A stretch of DNA of 64,000 nucleotides from Sungkyunkwania multivorans (GCF_042675645.1 NZ_JBHTJH010000004.1:682001-746000), one strand, 5' to 3'. Numbered from the stretch's first letter, positions 8,750 through 18,068 are shown. Notes: generated by a model not told the origin, from the letters alone. Made by a program: numbers and translations.

Positions 8750-9288
8750 TTTTCCCTAATCTGCCAGAGTTGTTCTAACGAAAATCCCAGATTTTTTTCA
8801 GCGCTCCAATTATCCAAGAACTTCCTGTGTAAGTTCCTTTTATAATGGTTGATCTGATCAGCTGATATTTCCTCCTCATAATATAGGCTATCGAGAAACT
8901 TTGGCACTTTATTTTCTTTGAATGTTAGATCCACCAATGTTCCATCGATCTTCAAATACGTATGTGCCTCAGGTAACTCCGCTATACCTGCTTGTAGCAA
9001 AATGTCTCCTATCCTTGGAGTATTCGAACTATTCATTAGGTAGATACCTAGAAAGAGTTGCACGGCTTTCCAGTCATTTTCAATGGCCAATTGTTTTATT
9101 AATCCATGCTTGGAGCTGCAACTACCTTTCTTTTCGCTTAACACTAGACGTAGGTCGTTTCTTGAACTGGTCCTGCCATAAGGCAAATTCTTAATATAAT
9201 CCAAAGCTGATTCAAGTTCGTATATATTAACCCTTGCAAAGGCTTGGGAGATAGATTTGTCCGAAATTATTTCGAATTTTGTTAACAA
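8716..9288 (-). CDS. Uncharacterised protein with transglutaminase-like Cys-His-Asp pattern
   Basis: This 190-residue protein is not one I recognise. It shows a possible papain/transglutaminase-type triad in the right order and spacing: Cys in KKGSCSSKHGL, His in PEAHTYLKIDG and Asp in LVDLTF. This is the pattern of bacterial transglutaminase-like or arylamine N-acetyltransferase folds. The start is a TTG at 9288; no ATG is available near the N-terminus. The end overlaps hutG by 34 nt, so the two genes are probably in one operon. The triad is an inference from motif order only. Confidence 0.65.
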   Translation of the reverse strand: MLTKFEIISDKSISQAFARVNIYELESALDYIKNLPYGRTSSRNDLRLVLSEKKGSCSSKHGLIKQLAIENDWKAVQLFLGIYLMNSSNTPRIGDILLQAGIAELPEAHTYLKIDGTLVDLTFKENKVPKFLDSLYYEEEISADQINHYKRNLHRKFLDNWSAEKNLGFSLEQLWQIREKCILALSKPKN

Positions 9289-9395
9289 AATATTACTGTT
9301 AGATATAATAGTTTTCTAATTTAGGAGTTCTTAACCAGTTATAGAACCCATTTTTTAACAACCTTAAAAATTATTAATTTTAAATAACCTTACTT

Positions 9396-10280
9396 ATGGA
9401 AAGTTCAAAGAGTAACAAAGGTTTTAAAGTAGCTTTAGGTGTCTTGGCCGCACTATTATTGGGTAGTGTTGTATTTGGTACCAAGTTGTATTCCGACCAG
9501 AAACAAGTAGCGATGAACCTTGAAGAGGATAAAAAGGAACTCATCAAGGAATATGAGGATATAAAGTTGGACATGGAGGAGATGGAGGCCGAGAATGATA
9601 TCCTTAATCAAGATCTTGCCGATTTTAGAATGCGCATCGACAAATATGTAGATTCGCTTAAATCCGCCAAAGCCGATGTCGCTTATCTAAGACGATTCAG
9701 AAAACAAGTGCGTATTTTAAAAGATGAGCGCAAGCGACTCATGGCAGAGAATGATTCGTTACGTTCTTCAAACAGATTGCTCACCCTTGAGCGCGACAGC
9801 ACTTTGCTCGCCTTAGATGCCGAGCGTCAATTCACAGACTCACTCGCGGTACAGAATCTCGAATTGGCCAAGATCGTGGCGGAAGGCTCAGCGATTACCT
9901 TATCAGGACTTAATGCCGAAGGTATCAAGGTACGTTCGTCAGGGAAGCTTGTCTCTACAGAGCGGGCCAAAAGAGCCGATAAAGTTAGAGTGTGTTTCTC
10001 TCTTTCTGAAAATAAGATCGCAAAATCTGGTGATAGAATGTTCTATCTTCAGGTACTCGACCCCAATAATAATGTGTTGGGCGAGAATGCCATACTTTCG
10101 GAAGGTGAGGAATCATTGAACTATAGCAAAAAGACCAAATTCTTCTATGAGAATCAGGTGTTAGACGTATGTGATTATATCGACCCTGCATCTGGAACGG
10201 AACTCGCCAAAGGAAGATACATAGTCAATATCTTTGAGGATTTTAAATTGGTATCTCAAACGGAGTTTACATTGAAATAA
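9396..10280 (+). CDS. Membrane-anchored coiled-coil protein, unknown function
   Basis: The 294-residue protein has a short cytoplasmic N-terminus and one membrane helix at about residues 10-29 (VALGVLAALLLGSVVFGTK). A long charged coiled coil follows to about 160, then a compact beta-rich C-terminal domain (VRVCFSLSENKI to the end). Proteins of this build are frequent in flavobacteria, often annotated as chromosome-partitioning-like, without a tested function. It is a single gene between two minus-strand genes and ends at a bidirectional terminator. I assign no function. Confidence 0.8.
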   Translation: MESSKSNKGFKVALGVLAALLLGSVVFGTKLYSDQKQVAMNLEEDKKELIKEYEDIKLDMEEMEAENDILNQDLADFRMRIDKYVDSLKSAKADVAYLRRFRKQVRILKDERKRLMAENDSLRSSNRLLTLERDSTLLALDAERQFTDSLAVQNLELAKIVAEGSAITLSGLNAEGIKVRSSGKLVSTERAKRADKVRVCFSLSENKIAKSGDRMFYLQVLDPNNNVLGENAILSEGEESLNYSKKTKFFYENQVLDVCDYIDPASGTELAKGRYIVNIFEDFKLVSQTEFTLK

Positions 10281-10303
10281 AAATTTGACCATAGCATCAT
10301 TTG

Positions 10304-10330
10304 AAAAAGACCTCTTACTGAGGTCTTTTT
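10304..10330. terminator. Bidirectional terminator
   Basis: An 11-bp perfect stem, AAAAAGACCTC with GAGGTCTTTTT, and loop TTACT. It has T-runs on both strands and serves the coiled-coil gene (+) and hutI (-), whose stop is at 10331. Confidence 0.9.
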
Positions 10331-11566
10331 TTATACTTCTTTTCCATTTAGCAATACTTTGTCGATGCAGTTGCTTCCAAAGGCATAAGGCAAAAAGCCG
10401 TAACTGGGAATTTCTTTGGTGATGATCAAATTTGCTTTTTTTCCTTTGGTGATACTGCCTAGTGTTTTAGAGAGCCCCATGGCGTACGCCCCGTTAATGG
10501 TTGCAGCATTGATGGCCTCTTCTGGAGTCATCTTCATCTTGATGCAAGCGGTGCTGACCACAAAATTCATATTTCCGCTGGGGGTGGAACCTGGATTATA
10601 ATCGGTCGCCAACGCCAACGGAAGTCCTGCGTCGATCATCTTTCTGGCTGGGGTATATGGAATACCCAGAAAATAAGAGCAGGATGGAAGCGCTACTGGC
10701 ATGGTGTCCGAACCCTTTAACGATTGGATATCCACTTCTCGCATTTGCTCTAAATGGTCAACCGAAAGGGCCTTGTGCTTTACGCCGACCTGAACGCCTC
10801 CTATCGCTGTGAACTGATTCACATGGATCTTTGGAGTCAGGCCTAATTTCTTCCCCGCTGTGAGCAGCCTGTCAGTATCTTCCACCGAAAAGTAGCCCGT
10901 TTCACAAAAGATATCGATATGATCGGCTAGTTTTTCCTCCGCAATTTTTGGAAGCATTTCCTCTATGATCAGATCTAAATAGCTGTCTTTATCATTCTTA
11001 AACTCTTGGGGAACAGCATGAGCGCCAAGGAATGTTGCTTTTATAGGTAGTTCATAATGCTGTTGTAGTCTTTTGATGACGCGTAACATCTTCAATTCGG
11101 CATCGACCGTTAGTCCATAGCCACTTTTGATCTCGATGGCGCCTGTTCCTAGCTCGATCACTTCTTCGAGGCGTTTGGCAGATTGATCAAAGATGTCTTC
11201 TTCTGAAGTCTGTTGTAATGTCTTTGCTGAATTTAAAATACCACCACCCCGGTTGGCGATCTCTTCATAACTAAGCCCGTTGATCCGGTCTACAAACTCT
11301 TGTTCTCTATTTCCTGAATATACGATGTGGGTATGGCTATCACACCAAGTGGGAAGCACCATTTTTCCTTTGACATCGATGGTGCTGTCTGCAGTCCTTA
11401 AAGATATGGCCGACATAGGTCCAAAATCAACGATGATTCCGTTTTCGATATATAGAAACGCATCTTTTATCGTTGGGAGTTCTTTCATTTCTGAACCTGC
11501 AACTCTTTGTACTCCAGAAGCTCTGACCTGAAGCAACTCCTTGATATTTGTAATAAGTGTGGTCAA
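10331..11566 (-). CDS. hutI: Imidazolonepropionase
   Basis: Imidazolonepropionase hydrolyses 4-imidazolone-5-propanoate to N-formimidoyl-glutamate, the substrate of HutG. The 411-residue amidohydrolase shows the metal motif DSHTHIVY, then LGAHAVP, HVNQFT and the active-site aspartate region LATDYNPGSTP. All are characteristic of HutI. The first codon is a TTG at 11566; no ATG precedes the conserved region, so this weak start is probably used. The histidase and urocanase genes (hutH, hutU) are not in this window. Confidence 0.95.
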   Translation of the reverse strand: MTTLITNIKELLQVRASGVQRVAGSEMKELPTIKDAFLYIENGIIVDFGPMSAISLRTADSTIDVKGKMVLPTWCDSHTHIVYSGNREQEFVDRINGLSYEEIANRGGGILNSAKTLQQTSEEDIFDQSAKRLEEVIELGTGAIEIKSGYGLTVDAELKMLRVIKRLQQHYELPIKATFLGAHAVPQEFKNDKDSYLDLIIEEMLPKIAEEKLADHIDIFCETGYFSVEDTDRLLTAGKKLGLTPKIHVNQFTAIGGVQVGVKHKALSVDHLEQMREVDIQSLKGSDTMPVALPSCSYFLGIPYTPARKMIDAGLPLALATDYNPGSTPSGNMNFVVSTACIKMKMTPEEAINAATINGAYAMGLSKTLGSITKGKKANLIITKEIPSYGFLPYAFGSNCIDKVLLNGKEV

Positions 11567-11695
11567 TTGCTTAGTTTTAGTTATTCAAAGGTGAATATTT
11601 TTTAACTTAAAAAATAATAAAATTTGAGAGAGCCAATATCGATAATGCTTTACTTGGTTCGACATCTCACTATCTTTAACTTCAAAACCAATCAT

Positions 11696-12400
11696 ATGCA
11701 GACCATAGGGCTTATCGGCGGGATCACCTGGCAATCGACCATCCTGTATTATCAAATATTGAACGAACTCGCCGCAAAACGCTTAGGAGGCAAACACTCG
11801 GCAAAATGTATCATTTATTCGGTTCAATTTGAAGAAGTGGCAAAGCTGCAGTCTGAAGGGAGATGGGATCTATTGAATGATATGATGGCAGAGACCGCAA
11901 AAAACCTGGAAGCGGCAGGAGCAGAGCAGCTAATCATCTGTGCCAATACAATGCATCTATGTATCGGTGCCATTCGTGAAGCTGTAGGTCTTCCAGTGAT
12001 TCATATTGCCGAGGTCACCGCACGAGAAATAAAATCCAAAGGATTAAAAAAGGTGGCTTTGCTAGGTACGAAATACACGATGGAGAAGGAATTTTTCAAA
12101 GATGTTCTTAAGAATTTTGGGATAGCAGCGATCATTCCAGAAGAAAAAGACAGAGCAGAGATCCATAGGGTGATCTACGATGAACTCTCCAAAGGGAGGA
12201 TATTGAAAAGTTCGAAAGACTTCTATATTAAAATCATAGAAAACCTAATCGACCAAGGTGCGGAGGGTGTGATCTTAGGATGTACCGAAATTCCATTATT
12301 GATACAAGATGATGATATTTCAAAACCTACCTTCAATACAACTTTGATTCATGCTACGGCTGCCTTTAAAGAAGCCATCAAAGGAAAAACGCTGACCTAG
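11696..12400 (+). CDS. Aspartate/glutamate racemase family protein
   Basis: The frame opens at a TTG at 11624, but the ATG at 11696 gives MQTIGLIGGITW, which is how family members begin; it yields 234 residues. The two catalytic cysteines are both present, in IICANTMH and LGCTEIPL. These PLP-independent enzymes interconvert L- and D-amino acids by a two-cysteine mechanism. The sequence fits the aspartate racemase (YgeA-like) branch better than MurI, but substrate is not settled by motif alone. The stop codon lies inside the terminator stem. Confidence 0.87.
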   Translation: MQTIGLIGGITWQSTILYYQILNELAAKRLGGKHSAKCIIYSVQFEEVAKLQSEGRWDLLNDMMAETAKNLEAAGAEQLIICANTMHLCIGAIREAVGLPVIHIAEVTAREIKSKGLKKVALLGTKYTMEKEFFKDVLKNFGIAAIIPEEKDRAEIHRVIYDELSKGRILKSSKDFYIKIIENLIDQGAEGVILGCTEIPLLIQDDDISKPTFNTTLIHATAAFKEAIKGKTLT

Positions 12401-12412
12401 GTCAGCGTTTTT
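12385..12412. terminator. Bidirectional terminator overlapping the racemase stop codon
   Basis: A 13-bp inverted repeat, AAAAACGCTGACC / GGTCAGCGTTTTT, lies around TA. The racemase stop TAG (12398-12400) sits at the tip of the hairpin. The repeat has A/T runs on both sides and also faces the 3' end of fumC. Confidence 0.85.
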
Positions 12413-12435
12413 ATCATCTGGTTTTTCATTTTTCA

Positions 12436-13833
12436 TTATTTCAATCCGCCGGTCATATCCTCTGGCTTTACCCATTCGTCATATTCTTCGGCTGTGACAT
12501 ATCCTAGATTGATGGCCTCCTCTTTTAGGGTGGTGCCATTTTGATGGGCCGTATTGGCGATCTCGGCGGCTTTGTAGTAGCCAATTTTCGTATTCAATGC
12601 AGTGACCAACATCAGTGAATTATTCAGCAGTTCTTTGATGCGCGAATGATTCGGTTCGATGCCCGCAGCGCAGTGTGCTTCAAAAGAGAAACAAGCATCA
12701 CCGAGTAATTGAGCCGATTGTAAAACGTTCGCCGCCATCATCGGTTTGAAAACGTTCAATTCATAATGGCCTTGTGTACCTCCTATGGTCACCGCAACAT
12801 CATTACCCATAACTTGGGCACAGACCATCGTTAGCGCTTCGCATTGCGTTGGGTTTACCTTTCCAGGCATGATCGAACTGCCTGGCTCATTTGCCGGGAT
12901 GATCAGCTCTCCAATCCCAGATCTTGGCCCAGAGGCCATCATTCGTATGTCGTTGGCGATCTTATTCAGCGAAACGGCCAATTGCTTCAACGCTGCGTGG
13001 GTTTCCACAAAGGCATCGTGAGCAGCCAATGCCTCAAACTTATTGTCAGCCGTCTTAAATGGAAGTTCTGTAAAAGTGGCAATGAACTCAGACACACGCT
13101 TTGCATAGCCTTTTGGGGTATTTAGTCCAGTACCGACGGCAGTTCCTCCGAGCGCTAGTTCCGATAAATGGTCCAAGCTGTTGTTCAAGGCCTTCAGGCC
13201 ATGGTCCAATTGTGAGACATACCCGGAAAATTCTTGCCCCAGTGTCAAGGGTGTTGCATCCATAAGGTGTGTGCGACCAATTTTAACGCAGTCTTTGAAC
13301 TCCTCTGATTTCTTCTTTAGGGTATTCCTGAGTTTTGTAACACCAGGGATGGTCACTTCCACGACCTTCTTATAAGCCGCGATATGCATTCCGGTAGGGA
13401 AGGTGTCGTTAGAAGACTGAGATTTGTTAACGTCGTCATTGGGTTGAATGGTCTTCTCCCCCTCTCCAATCGTATTACCCGCGATTTCGTGTGCGCGATT
13501 GGCAATCACTTCATTTACATTCATATTGCTCTGTGTACCAGAACCAGTCTGCCATATCACCAAAGGAAATTGGTCGTCGTGTTTTCCAGCTAGGATCTCG
13601 TCACATACTTGAGCGATCAGATCTCTTTTCTCTATAGGCAATACCCCCAACTCACAGTTGGTATAGGCGGCTGCTTTTTTAAGGTAAGCAAATCCATAGA
13701 TCACTTCAATAGGCATGGAGGCCGGTGCCCCGATCTTAAAGTTGTTGCGAGAACGTTCTGTCTGCGCTCCCCAATATTTATTGGCGGGTACTTTTACCTC
13801 ACCCATGGTATCTTTTTCAATGCGGTATTCCAT
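12436..13833 (-). CDS. fumC: Fumarate hydratase, class II
   Basis: Fumarase C converts fumarate to malate in the TCA cycle. It is oxygen-stable and uses no iron-sulphur cluster. The 465-residue length is standard. The superfamily signature GSSIMPGKVNP is present, as are SSNDTFPTGMH and GRTHLMDATPLTLGQEFSGY. Aspartase is a related alternative, but the GTQGHYELN segment and overall match favour fumarase. It has its own promoter at 13856-13884. Confidence 0.96.
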   Translation of the reverse strand: MEYRIEKDTMGEVKVPANKYWGAQTERSRNNFKIGAPASMPIEVIYGFAYLKKAAAYTNCELGVLPIEKRDLIAQVCDEILAGKHDDQFPLVIWQTGSGTQSNMNVNEVIANRAHEIAGNTIGEGEKTIQPNDDVNKSQSSNDTFPTGMHIAAYKKVVEVTIPGVTKLRNTLKKKSEEFKDCVKIGRTHLMDATPLTLGQEFSGYVSQLDHGLKALNNSLDHLSELALGGTAVGTGLNTPKGYAKRVSEFIATFTELPFKTADNKFEALAAHDAFVETHAALKQLAVSLNKIANDIRMMASGPRSGIGELIIPANEPGSSIMPGKVNPTQCEALTMVCAQVMGNDVAVTIGGTQGHYELNVFKPMMAANVLQSAQLLGDACFSFEAHCAAGIEPNHSRIKELLNNSLMLVTALNTKIGYYKAAEIANTAHQNGTTLKEEAINLGYVTAEEYDEWVKPEDMTGGLK

Positions 13834-13855
13834 GTTAGCTGACTTTTAGATGAAA

Positions 13856-13884
13856 CAAAGTTACGTTTTCGTATTTGAGTTCAA
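13856..13884 (-). promoter_or_regulatory. fumC promoter
   Basis: On the minus strand TTG (13884-13882), an 18-nt spacer and TAACTTTG (13863-13856), a perfect TAnnTTTG box. The predicted start near 13849 leaves a leader of about 16 nt. Confidence 0.6.
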
Positions 13885-13978
13885 AAAGGGATACAAGGAT
13901 TTTTTCACAAAAGGGCATTACCTTAAAAATCCGTTCTCTTTTGGGATTCATTTTAAATAGATTTTACCAATTATTTAT

Positions 13979-14010
13979 TTGCAAAATCATGCCTTATTGT
14001 GGTATCTTTG
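13979..14010 (+). promoter_or_regulatory. Promoter of the 58-residue membrane protein gene
   Basis: TTG at 13979-13981 (within TTTG), a 21-nt spacer and a perfect -7 box TATCTTTG (14003-14010). The leader to the ATG at 14039 is about 20 nt. Confidence 0.65.
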
Positions 14011-14038
14011 AACACGAATTCGAAAATTTCCGGAAATT

Positions 14039-14215
14039 ATGTTTGAATTTGACCAATATCTAGGCTTCTTAGCATTCCTATCGATCCTTACCATAGGATT
14101 TTGGTTGATGATTTTTTTATTGACCTTCATGATCCCTTACTGGGTGGGTGGTTCTATAATAGAAATGCTCAAGGAAAAGCGTGAAGCTAGAAAGGCAAAA
14201 GCTCGACAAGAGTAA
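14039..14215 (+). CDS. Small single-pass membrane protein (58 aa)
   Basis: I found this short gene by reading the sequence. It encodes 58 residues beginning MFEFDQYLGFLAFLSILTIG. There are hydrophobic segments at about 8-34 and a basic tail (MLKEKREARKAKARQE) that would stay in the cytoplasm. Coding status is supported by a consensus promoter upstream (13979-14010) and a perfect terminator starting right after the stop. I do not recognise the family. Confidence 0.75.
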   Translation: MFEFDQYLGFLAFLSILTIGFWLMIFLLTFMIPYWVGGSIIEMLKEKREARKAKARQE

Positions 14216-14246
14216 AAAAGAATCCCGCTAACAGCGGGATTTTTTA
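14216..14246 (+). terminator. Rho-independent terminator
   Basis: A 9-bp stem, AATCCCGCT (14221-14229) with AGCGGGATT (14233-14241), loop AAC, then a T-run. It ends the 58-residue gene. Confidence 0.88.
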
Positions 14247-14264
14247 TTGTGGCCAATTCAAATC

Positions 14265-14771
14265 CTAAAGGAAATTACCAGCTGCATCTGTCTTTACGCG
14301 AATGCGCTTATCACCATTTTCTAGTATAATTTTGTATTTCTTGTCAGTACCTTTTTTATTGTGGTAGCTAACACGATATACATCCTTTGCCACTTTCCAA
14401 TTGGGAAACCTCTCCGTCAATGCCATCATGATGGTCTTGGGTAATCTTACATTCTCAAACTTTTCAATAGTACGTATGATCTTTCCATCTTTATCATATG
14501 CGGCAACGATCTTCCCTTCAGGTATGTAAAAAGAAACTTGGTATAGATCGTAGTCATCCTGATACAGCTCCGAACCCTTAAGATCATAAGTGGCTACTTT
14601 TTTCTCAAGCATCTTAACCGGTACCGCAGCGCTCTCCGATTGTACATTATCCAAATATTTATAATTGACGGCCATCACAGTGACCTCAGACAATGTCTCC
14701 TCTTTGATAATTTGTGCGATCATAGGCACGATCATACCAAAGGCCAGTAACGTTAAAATTAATTTTCTCAT
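14265..14771 (-). CDS. Secreted PepSY/BLIP-like protein
   Basis: The 168-residue protein has a signal peptide (MRKLILTLLAFGMIVPMIAQ). A compact domain follows, with VSFYIPEGKIVAAYDKDGK, RFPNWKVAKDVYRVSYH and a C-terminal ENGDKRIRVKTD. Homologous flavobacterial proteins are often labelled nicotinate-nucleotide adenylyltransferase in databases. Nothing here resembles that enzyme: there is no HxGH nucleotidyl motif, and the protein is exported. It looks like a PepSY or beta-lactamase-inhibitor-like fold of unknown role. It is a single gene in a region with no clear operon. Confidence 0.75.
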   Translation of the reverse strand: MRKLILTLLAFGMIVPMIAQIIKEETLSEVTVMAVNYKYLDNVQSESAAVPVKMLEKKVATYDLKGSELYQDDYDLYQVSFYIPEGKIVAAYDKDGKIIRTIEKFENVRLPKTIMMALTERFPNWKVAKDVYRVSYHNKKGTDKKYKIILENGDKRIRVKTDAAGNFL

Positions 14772-15052
14772 GGCTTTGTTGTTTTAGTTATTGATATTTC
14801 AGTAATATGAACTGCTCAGCTCAATAGTTATAAGGTACGTCGAAGACAAAGACAAGACAATGATTTTGCTCATGCGAACGCTTAAAAAGTGCAAATTTTT
14901 ATATGTACTATTTATGGAGGTGTGATTTTATTCGAAAATAGGGGGTATATCATCCTAAATCATTGTGAATCAAGTAAAAAGAGATATATTTAAGTAATTC
15001 TCTCAAAATATTTTTCCTACCGCTATGCTAATGTTCAACTAAACCACTGACC

Positions 15053-16429
15053 ATGAAAAAAATCATCCTTATTTTTTCGTTAGTGACCTTTGTCACTACC
15101 AATGCACAAACATTATCGGGAATGGTAAAAGACCGATCTGGAAATCCTATAAAGAATGCTCTGGTCTGTCATGCCAATACTCCAAGTACATGGGTAAAGA
15201 CCGAAGCCAATGGAACATTTTCGATCCAAGGATCGGTAGGGACCAAATTGCGCATCGCTGCTTTGAAGTTTGACACCATCGACGCCTACAGGGCGAATTC
15301 TACAAACGGGAATACCATTACCATGTCTGATGACCCCTATTTAGCAACTGATGTTTATCACATCAGTTTCGATCATCTGCGACCAGGAGCCTCCTATAGC
15401 AAAGCAGAGCTCAAAAAGGATTTCCCTGTGGCCTATGGCAAGGGCTTCTACGAGCGCAATCGGGCGTCCACAGATCGGGCATATATCGATTATGATGAAA
15501 GCGTGGATCCCAATGGAGTTTCATTGAGGATCAAATTTCCAAAAGGGAAGCTCAAGACCTCAAATTCGGGAGTTGATACACGAATACCGCTTGCAGGCAC
15601 CTTCAATTCAAACAACTTTAGATCGGAGGATCTCTATTTGTCCTATTGGATAAAGTTCAGTGATAATTTTGAATTTGATAAATGCGGCGGCAAGCTTCCC
15701 AGTTTGGGAGGGACCACCTACAATACGCGAGATGATTCTTGGAAAGGGAGGATCATGTGGCGAAAAGGGGGAAGCATACAATTTTATATGGAACTTCCCG
15801 ATAACCGCTTTAGACCAACGAACGACGAGCGATTTTGGGGTGATCTGGTTAAGAGCGGCTCTGGGATCTGCAATTTTGAATATGAACCCTATCTATCTTC
15901 TGATGGGTGGCATAACATAGAGCTTCACTACAAGTTTGAGACTCCTGGCAGAAACGACGGTCTTTTTGAAGGCTGGGTCGACGGCGTGAATTACGATTTT
16001 ATGAATGCCACTGTCTTTAACAATTATCGTCCGGCCGGTACCACTCGCGAGAATATCACTATCAACAGAATATTGATATCTGCATTCCTCGGTGGGTCCT
16101 CGGAAGATTATGAGCCATCCGAAGATATTTATGCATGGGTCGACGAGTTTAGGGTGTCGACACGGCGTATAAATGAATATGATACGTATCGTGAGAAATT
16201 TGCTAAGGGACCGATTGGAAATGATTTGTCAAACGCCTCGACCATTTACCCAAATCCAAATAGTGAAGGGGTGTTTTATTTAAAAACATCGACCAACTGG
16301 GAAGTGTATACCCTGCTTGGACAAAAGATATTGGCGGGAAAAGGGAAGAAGATCAATATCAAAAACCACTCGAAAGGCGTCTATTTTGTTAAGATTGGCG
16401 ATTCCACCAAAAAAGTGATCATTCAATAG
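15053..16429 (+). CDS. Secreted polysaccharide lyase-like protein with T9SS tail (copy 1)
   Basis: The 458-residue protein has a signal peptide (about 1-18) and a carboxypeptidase-regulatory-like beta-sandwich (about 19-95). The catalytic-type domain (about 105-385) contains LYLSYWIKFSDNFEFDKCGG followed by KLPSLGG. That resembles the KGGKLPGL signature of family PL14/PL20 glucuronan and alginate lyases. The C-terminal type IX sorting domain begins near YPNPNSEG and ends VYFVKIGDSTKKVII. Export to the cell surface or medium is therefore likely. It is followed 247 nt later by a close paralogue. No SusC/SusD pair is adjacent. The lyase family is assigned from motif resemblance, so the substrate is open. 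Confidence 0.75.
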   Translation: MKKIILIFSLVTFVTTNAQTLSGMVKDRSGNPIKNALVCHANTPSTWVKTEANGTFSIQGSVGTKLRIAALKFDTIDAYRANSTNGNTITMSDDPYLATDVYHISFDHLRPGASYSKAELKKDFPVAYGKGFYERNRASTDRAYIDYDESVDPNGVSLRIKFPKGKLKTSNSGVDTRIPLAGTFNSNNFRSEDLYLSYWIKFSDNFEFDKCGGKLPSLGGTTYNTRDDSWKGRIMWRKGGSIQFYMELPDNRFRPTNDERFWGDLVKSGSGICNFEYEPYLSSDGWHNIELHYKFETPGRNDGLFEGWVDGVNYDFMNATVFNNYRPAGTTRENITINRILISAFLGGSSEDYEPSEDIYAWVDEFRVSTRRINEYDTYREKFAKGPIGNDLSNASTIYPNPNSEGVFYLKTSTNWEVYTLLGQKILAGKGKKINIKNHSKGVYFVKIGDSTKKVIIQ

Positions 16430-16454
16430 AAATTAGTAGTCATTTTTATGAATA

Positions 16455-16490
16455 AGAGGGTGATTCCCCTGGAGTATCCTCTTTTTTTTG
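16455..16490 (+). terminator. Probable terminator after lyase copy 1
   Basis: An imperfect hairpin, AAGAGG... pairing with ...CCTCTT across a bulged stem, followed by a run of eight T. It separates the two paralogues, so copy 2 probably has its own promoter. Confidence 0.5.
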
Positions 16491-16676
16491 AAAAATCATC
16501 AATGATTTATAAGTTCGGAAGAAAAACCAACATGTAAAGCGGTAAATGGTAAGGTGTCATTTCATACAGAAAAGGGGATAATTTTATCCAACCTTCTTGT
16601 TTTTAATAGGAAAAACCATAATTTAACCGCCTCAAATTGAAAGAATTGTCCAAAATTTTATTAAGAAAAACCTACT

Positions 16677-18050
16677 ATGAAAAGAATTATTACGCTTCTA
16701 CTAATCGGGATGCCCCACTTTTTTTATGCACAAACATTAAGCGGAACAGTTAGGGATGACTCGGGCACACCCATCGAAAATGCTCTAGTTTCTATTTCCG
16801 GTACGCCGACCACATGGGTAAAGACAGATGCCAACGGAATCTTCTCAATTTCAGGGAATGTTGGAGACAATCTACGTGTTGCCGCGTTAAAGTACGATAC
16901 TTTAGATGCATTTACGACGACGGGTAGTACTGGAAATGAGATCACCTTAAATGACGATCCTTATTTATTGACAGATGAATATCATATAAGCTTCGACCAT
17001 TTACGACCTGGTGCGTCTTATAGCAAGGTAGAACTACGCGAAGATTTCCCTGTGGCCTATGGTAAAGGATTTTACGAGGCCAACGATCCTTCTACCGACA
17101 GAGCTTATATCGATTATAACGAAAGTATCGACCCAGGAGGAACATCGCTTCGCATCAGATTTCCTCAAGGGAAACTTAAAACCGCGGACTCAGGGGTAGA
17201 TACTCGGATTCCTTTAGCTGGTACCTTTAATACAAACAATTACCAGTCCGAAGACCTTTATTTATCATATTGGATAAAATTCAGTGATAACTTTGAATTT
17301 GACAAGTGTGGAGGTAAGCTTCCCAGTTTAGGAGGGACTACCTACAACACTAGAGATGATTCGTGGAAAGGGCGGATCATGTGGAGAAAAGGTGGAAGCA
17401 TCCAATTTTATATGGAGCTCCCAGATAATAGCTTTACACCGACCAACGAAGAGCGATTTTGGGGACCACAAGTGACTCCAGGGTCCGATATCTGCGAATT
17501 TGAGTATCAGCCTTATTTATTTTCGCCAGGGTGGCACAATATAGAACTTCACTATAAATTTGAAACTCCGGGGATGAATGATGGCTATTTTGAAGGTTGG
17601 GTAGATGGTGTGAACTATGATTTTATGGACGCTACCGTTTTTAACAACTATCGCCCTGCAGGTACAACTCGCGAGAATATAACGATCAATCGCATTTTGA
17701 TCTCTGCCTTTTTAGGTGGGTCTTCAACCGAATATGAGCCTACACAAGACATCTTTGCTTGGGTCGACGAATTTAGAGTGTCAACGACCCGTATCAATGA
17801 ATACAGCACCTACATGGGAACACTTTCAACAAATGAGGTAGAAAACAGAGAAACTCTCAATGCCGTATATCCAAATCCAAGCGATGATGGGATGTTTTAC
17901 CTAAAAAGAGATGCGACCTGGGAAGTGTATAGCTTACTTGGACAAAAATTATTCGCGGGTGAAGGCAAGGAAATTAACCTTCGCAACAGAAATAAAGGGA
18001 TTTACTTTATAAAGATAGACGATACCACAAGAAAAGTGGTTATTAAATGA
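16677..18050 (+). CDS. Secreted polysaccharide lyase-like protein with T9SS tail (copy 2)
   Basis: This 457-residue paralogue of the preceding gene has the same order of parts: signal peptide, regulatory-like sandwich, PL14-like domain and type IX sorting tail (YPNPSDDGMFYLK to the end). The catalytic region is nearly identical between copies, including KCGGKLPSLGGTTYNTRDD. The N-terminal sandwich and C-terminal tail have drifted more. The pair is a tandem duplication with purifying selection on the lyase-like domain. It ends at a strong terminator shared with the convergent TonB receptor gene. Confidence 0.75.
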   Translation: MKRIITLLLIGMPHFFYAQTLSGTVRDDSGTPIENALVSISGTPTTWVKTDANGIFSISGNVGDNLRVAALKYDTLDAFTTTGSTGNEITLNDDPYLLTDEYHISFDHLRPGASYSKVELREDFPVAYGKGFYEANDPSTDRAYIDYNESIDPGGTSLRIRFPQGKLKTADSGVDTRIPLAGTFNTNNYQSEDLYLSYWIKFSDNFEFDKCGGKLPSLGGTTYNTRDDSWKGRIMWRKGGSIQFYMELPDNSFTPTNEERFWGPQVTPGSDICEFEYQPYLFSPGWHNIELHYKFETPGMNDGYFEGWVDGVNYDFMDATVFNNYRPAGTTRENITINRILISAFLGGSSTEYEPTQDIFAWVDEFRVSTTRINEYSTYMGTLSTNEVENRETLNAVYPNPSDDGMFYLKRDATWEVYSLLGQKLFAGEGKEINLRNRNKGIYFIKIDDTTRKVVIK

Positions 18051-18068
18051 TCTAACTTTTCATAATAG

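Noticed and set aside
14265..14771. Nicotinate-nucleotide adenylyltransferase, a label often attached to this type of protein
   Set aside because: It has a signal peptide and no nucleotidyltransferase motif; the sequence resembles PepSY/BLIP-like exported proteins.
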